Assembly (NCBI RefSeq): GCF_009730915.1
Contig: NC_052481.1
Coordinates: 21,302,461-21,366,460 of the forward strand
Source of the DNA: Dioscorea cayenensis subsp. rotundata
Lineage: Eukaryota; Streptophyta; Magnoliopsida; Dioscoreales; Dioscoreaceae
Direction of reading: 5' to 3'
Length of the DNA: 64,000 nucleotides
Each line of letters begins with the position of its first letter. Positions within the stretch are counted from its first letter, which is position 1. The translations under genes and the position numbers were made by a program. This document shows, piece by piece, positions 59,653 to 64,000 of this stretch. A model generated the notes under the pieces. That model saw only the letters and a list, made by a program, of their open reading frames with translations, ran no database searches and had not been told where the DNA came from.

Positions 59653-59834
59653 TCCAACGGTTCATATCGAATCCAGCCCTAACGTCCACCAAGCGCTAGC
59701 GAGGCTATATTCGTAATTTTACGTCTTTTTAGCTGACGTGGCGAATCGCGCCGTTAGCTCCTGGCCCACCGCTACAATTCCTGAGGGCAAAACCGTCATT
59801 TTAAGTCGGATACGAAACGCCCGACCTATTTAAA
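59653..59834 (+). promoter_or_regulatory. MYB3R promoter: MSA-like element, bZIP-type box, TATA
   Basis: TCCAACGGTT at 59653-59662 fits the mitosis-specific activator (MSA) consensus YCYAACGGYYA at all but its last base. A second AACGG core lies on the minus strand at 59752-59756. TGACGTGGC at 59734-59742 resembles a bZIP site. TATTTAAA at 59827-59834 is a likely TATA box, followed by a pyrimidine-rich leader (59868-59915). Confidence 0.5.
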
Positions 59835-60246
59835 CCCTCTTGGCTCAAAACTCTCACCTTTGGTCCTCTCTCTCTCTTTCTCTCTTTCTCTTTCTCTTTC
59901 GCTCTCTCGCTTTCGGTCTTGCTCTTCTCCGTTGGAACTTCTCGTTCCCAAAGAGATTCGTCTTTTTGATGATATATTTCTAGGTTTTATTTGGTATATT
60001 TTATGAGAATTTTGGGAGCGGAGTATCCAAAATAGGGAGTATTTTTGGAAGTCGTAATCTTTGAGAGATTTGTTTTTGGTTTCTCTGTTTTTAGTTTTTT
60101 TGTTTTGAATTTTAAAGAAACCGCCATAAGCTTCCTTTTTTAGGGTTTTGTTTGTCCGCATAGGGTTTGGGTCTCAGGGTTTTTGATTTTTGAGTTGGAG
60201 AAGAAGAGTTTTTGGTTTTGTAGTCAGGTGTCTTTTGTTTGTGAAG

Positions 60247-63200
60247 ATGGTGAAGAAGGAGGAGATGGAGGATTGGAAGAGAGAGAAGGTTCAAGATGTT
60301 CAGTTGGCGGTACAGATGAAGTCGAATAGTGCTCATAGGTTTGGTCTGATTAGTTCTTTTATGATTCTTAGTTAAAGCTCTGATTTTTCTTCTTCTTCTT
60401 CTTCTTGTTTTTATTGATGTTTTTGTTTGGGATTAGAGACTGTTGATCGGTTTAGCTCGCTATATGTTCTGTTTCAAGTTCTAGTTTTGTGATTAATCAT
60501 TGATCCTGGTTCTTCTTGATTGTAAGATTTTGCTCAGGATTTAATTCCGTTTTTCTTCTTTTTCTCATCAGGAGCAATTTACTTAAGTCTTTTCTTACTG
60601 TAAATCTCGCAAGATGTTTTTTTTCTTCTTTTTATCTTACTTTATTCAAAGTGTAATCTTCTTTCAGGAGTATGTAGTATGTCTGTAGTATGTTATTGTG
60701 ATTCTTGGTTACCCAAGTTTTCAATTTGGTTATGATCACTATGGTTTTATTAGTTTTCTTTGTTTGCTTTTTATCAGGAGAACCATTGGCCGGACTCGAA
60801 GATCATCAAAAGGGGGTTGGACAGAGGAGGAGGTCATTTATTTTTCTTATTGTAGCCATGTAGTTTTTCTCTTTGTTTATCTTGGCTTTCCCTAAACAAT
60901 GTGGAGATCTTCACAATGATCATAATGTTGTCAACACTTTTTTAGCTGCTAAATTTTTCATAACAATTATTGGATTGTTTGCCAAGGAATTTGTGTCATG
61001 TGTGACCCATCTTTCTTAGTCTCAATATACTATGATAATCTCTTTAGTTATATATTTTGTTCAATGTGATTCCTATATTTTTTAACATATACATCTATCA
61101 GGATGAACAATTGATTAGAGCTGTGAAAAAATTTAATGGGAAGAATTGGAAAAAAATAGGTGAGTTCTGGCTTTCCAATTTATATTACAAAATTTAGTTC
61201 CTGTCATCTTGAATTCTGTGCTACTAACAAATATATATATATACATATATATTGTACAAGCTCTTCTGTCCTGTTTGGTTTCTTTCAAGTACTTATTCAT
61301 ATCTCATCATTCTAGCTTTTTTGCACAATTCTATGAATAATTATGTAAAAAAAAAAATGAGTTCCAAAAGCTGAGATGATTCATTTTTTATTTTATATTC
61401 TGAATGCTTTTTATTTTGCAATGTCTCTTTGTGAGACAATTTGTCTTCGTTCCCTCATTTTTGTGGCAGTGGTGTATCTTGTGCCAATCAACTGTCCCAA
61501 ATTTAGATTTACGTTTAGTGGTTTAATTGTCTTCAGTAGATTTGTTTTGAGGTCAAGGCTTTAAAAATTCCTCTATATGGTACTTCTTTACATTGGCTAT
61601 TTGTCAGTGCCACCCGTATGTTCTGGCAAGTATATAGTTTCTCTCATTGTTTACTCATTCTTGAATTCATATTGTCTATCTGTGCAAATTATTTGTTAAA
61701 TTTTTAATGAAGTTCCGCTTGAAATTTTCACACGTTATTCTTAACAATTTTTCCATTGTGAAATGTCTTCTGTAAGTTTGGAAGTATAAAATATTGCTTG
61801 GTATAAAAATAGTGTTCTAGTTTAAGGCAGTATACTTACTAGGAACACTACTGATATAGCTCTGGTTTAGAGGGAGAACTCAAACATTTAGTTTTTTTTA
61901 TTAAAATTTAAATTACTAGGTTTAAAATCTTTCTAGTTTCTGCTTGTATTTACGTTTTATCTAATTTATTCTTCTTCCTTGGCAGCTGAGTGTATCCCAG
62001 GCCGAACTGATGTTCAATGCCTTCACCGCTATGATAAGGTTCTCAATCCTAACCTGATCAAAGGGTCTTGGACTAAGGAGGTGCGGTTGAATTTCATTAG
62101 CTGATAGAGTTGAATAATTCTCTTTTACTGTAGATTACATATATAGTACTCTGGTTTGATACGCAGGAGGATGATCTTATTAGAGGACTAATTGCAATAC
62201 ATGGTACTAAGAACTGGTCTGTCATTGCAAGCTGTGTACCAGGCAGAATAGGAAAACAATGTCGAGAAAGGTATGCTATTCTTAAGCCTGACAATAACAC
62301 AAAAACTTGAAATAGCAAAATCATATATCAATTAGTCATTAAGAGTCATGGTGGAGTTTAAACAGATCTCATTATCAAATTTTGAGTTTTCCCTTGGAGA
62401 TGGAAAAGTTATACACCTGGTTTCAGCGATGGGGAAGAATAAATTGACTGATCTTAAAGGAGATCTTCTATAAGCTCGCACAGTTCGATTTAAAAAAAAA
62501 AATGCTTTTGCTGTATCATTTTAAAACTAGTATATCTTTTTAAAACTAAGGTTTTTGAGCTATAACTAGATTTGGTATCCTCCTGACACTTGGAGGCAGC
62601 TAATGGGTTGTGCTTTTACTGCAGTGCAACCACATATTGTTCAGAGTCACATTACTTATAATCAGCTGATAATTTATTTTCTGGACTAGATGTAAATATA
62701 TGTAGATAAAAAGCTGTGTTATGTTCTTAGCTCTTCTTGTGGCTTTGGCCATTTGTCATTTATAAACCTTTGTTCTCAATGGTTGTTAAATGAACTAGTT
62801 CAGTTCTGAAAAGTGTATCTCTAGTTACAAATGCAATTGAAATCCTGTACTTCTTAATTTGTTTGTCTCATTCAGATGAAGTTTTTATTTCACATTATTT
62901 CATTACTGTGTTTAACCATTGAGATGAACTTGTGTTGCAGGTGGCATAATCACTTGAATCCTACAATTAGAAAGGATGCATGGACTAGGGAAGAAGAGTT
63001 GATTCTAATTTGCGCCCACAAGGAATATGGCAACAAATGGGCAGAAATAGCTAAGCGTTTGCCTGGAAGGTATTCCTAACTACGCACTTCAAATTTCCGT
63101 TTTTTTCCTCCCTCCTTTTGGAGCTCAATGACATTACCTTAAGTTAACAAGAAAAAGCATTTGATTTGGTTAAAGGTATTACCTAACAAAATCAATGAAT

Positions 63201-64000
63201 TACCTAATTTTCCTCATCTAGGAGCCTAAAGTTGTTTAAAAAATGGCATATTGTTAGAGAATTTTTTGTCTGAGGAACTTCTCTTAGAAATTTTCTGAAC
63301 TTGTAGGGTGGCGTTTTATTTATTTATTATTTTCATCTAGAGGGTCTGTACTATGAGTCAATATTGGATTTTACTTTTTAAAATACCAAATGGTTCCAAA
63401 ACCCTCCAATCTGATTTTTTACATAATCATTATCCTAATTGGAATTTTAACTGATTGCCATGGTTTTTTAGGAACTGGGCATTTTTCTTTCTGTTTTACA
63501 GTTTGTATCCGTTTTACTATATGTTGAGTATAACTGCTGATATGGATTGTATATTCAGGGCGGATAACTCTATAAAAAATCATTGGAACTGCTCGGTGCA
63601 AAAGAGACTCGGTTCAATTTTAGCATCCGTTGCTCCTAGCCAACCCATTGGGCTTGTTGCCCTAAATCCAAATAACTATTCACCCAAACCAGAAATCCTC
63701 CCAACAAATCCTACAGAGCAAGATATCAAGGACATAGCACCACTTGAACAGAAAAGTACTCAGGATAAGCTCTTATGTGCTTCCAAAGAGTGTTCAGTTT
63801 ATCAGGACACTAGACTGGCATTGCAGAGCTCTATCTGTCAACCTGCTTTTAGTAGAAGAAGTTCGGATGCCGTGGTTCGAACAATTTCATTAGAAACTCC
63901 TAATTTGTGGACATTAGATCACAACTACAGGACAAACTTAAGTGAGTTTCTGAAGCCTCTACGTTTGGAAGATAAGAGTCCTGCAAGTGTGCTCAGTAAT
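60247..64000 (+). CDS. MYB3R: MYB3R (R1R2R3-MYB) cell-cycle factor, 3' end cut by window
   Basis: Three-repeat MYB that controls G2/M genes. Exons: 60247-60338, 60778-60832, 61102-61159, 61986-62080, 62167-62270, 62941-63069, 63559 onward, open at the right edge; all phases join. R1 reads KGGWTEEEDEQLIRAVKKF then NWKKIAECIPGRTDVQCLHR. R2 reads KGSWTKEEDDLIRGLIAIHG then GRIGKQCRERWHNHLNP. R3 reads KDAWTREEELILICAHKEYG then NKWAEIAKRLPGRADNSIKN. In R1 the third core Trp (usually HRWQKV) is replaced: HRYDKV. R2 and R3, which contact DNA, keep all their aromatic residues. About 145 residues after R3 are present, Ser/Pro-rich with no known motif. Start at 60247 is the first ATG of the frame. Confidence 0.93.

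Noticed and set aside
1-64000. A biosynthetic or defence gene cluster
   Set aside because: The genes have unrelated roles, separate promoters and intergenic repeats; nothing shows joint function beyond chance neighbourhood.

Overview
The window is AT-rich nuclear DNA from a flowering plant. Its genes carry many GT-AG introns, and the families are plant-specific: peroxisomal catalase, PL4 rhamnogalacturonate lyase, EAR-motif C2H2 factor, LRR receptor-like protein, CLE peptide and MYB3R. The sequence does not decide monocot or eudicot, and I do not name a species. One run of exactly 1000 N (29952-30951) marks a scaffold join.

Layout. The left half is read from the minus strand: catalase (cut by the left edge, 11-3136), rhamnogalacturonate lyase (3827-7079), a repeat- and transposon-filled stretch (about 8.5-15.2 kb), a ZAT2/3-like zinc-finger repressor (16072-16715), an unnamed 318-residue plant protein (18075-19216, 5' leader probably reaching 23.4 kb), and a DSK2/ubiquilin ubiquitin shuttle (24250-27845). 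After the gap comes an intronless LRR receptor-like protein on the minus strand (31334-34585). All later genes are on the plus strand: SEND1/GEN-like Holliday-junction nuclease (39281-43651), MSBP/MAPR haem-binding membrane protein (45112-47326), a CLE signalling peptide (48344-48613), a double-MBD methyl-CpG-binding-domain protein (54233-59008) and a MYB3R cell-cycle factor cut by the right edge (60247-64000+).

The genes form no operon or metabolic cluster; this is ordinary plant gene order with independent promoters. The most striking structure is a decayed SEND1 duplicate. One piece abuts the gap (30952-31105), another lies at 36165-36345, and the receptor-like protein gene sits between them. 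The second striking feature is a set of six single-base insertions, mostly in homopolymers, that break five otherwise well-conserved genes. This looks more like unpolished sequence than biological decay.

Intergenic DNA holds a LINE remnant split by another insertion (9.5-12.2 kb), a roughly 1.3-kb tandem duplication with a third partial copy, MITE-like elements flanked by (TA)n tracts, a 41-bp minisatellite in an MBD intron, and several simple repeats. I did not find CRISPR arrays, rRNA genes or confident tRNA genes, and nothing that qualifies as a clearly new multi-gene system.
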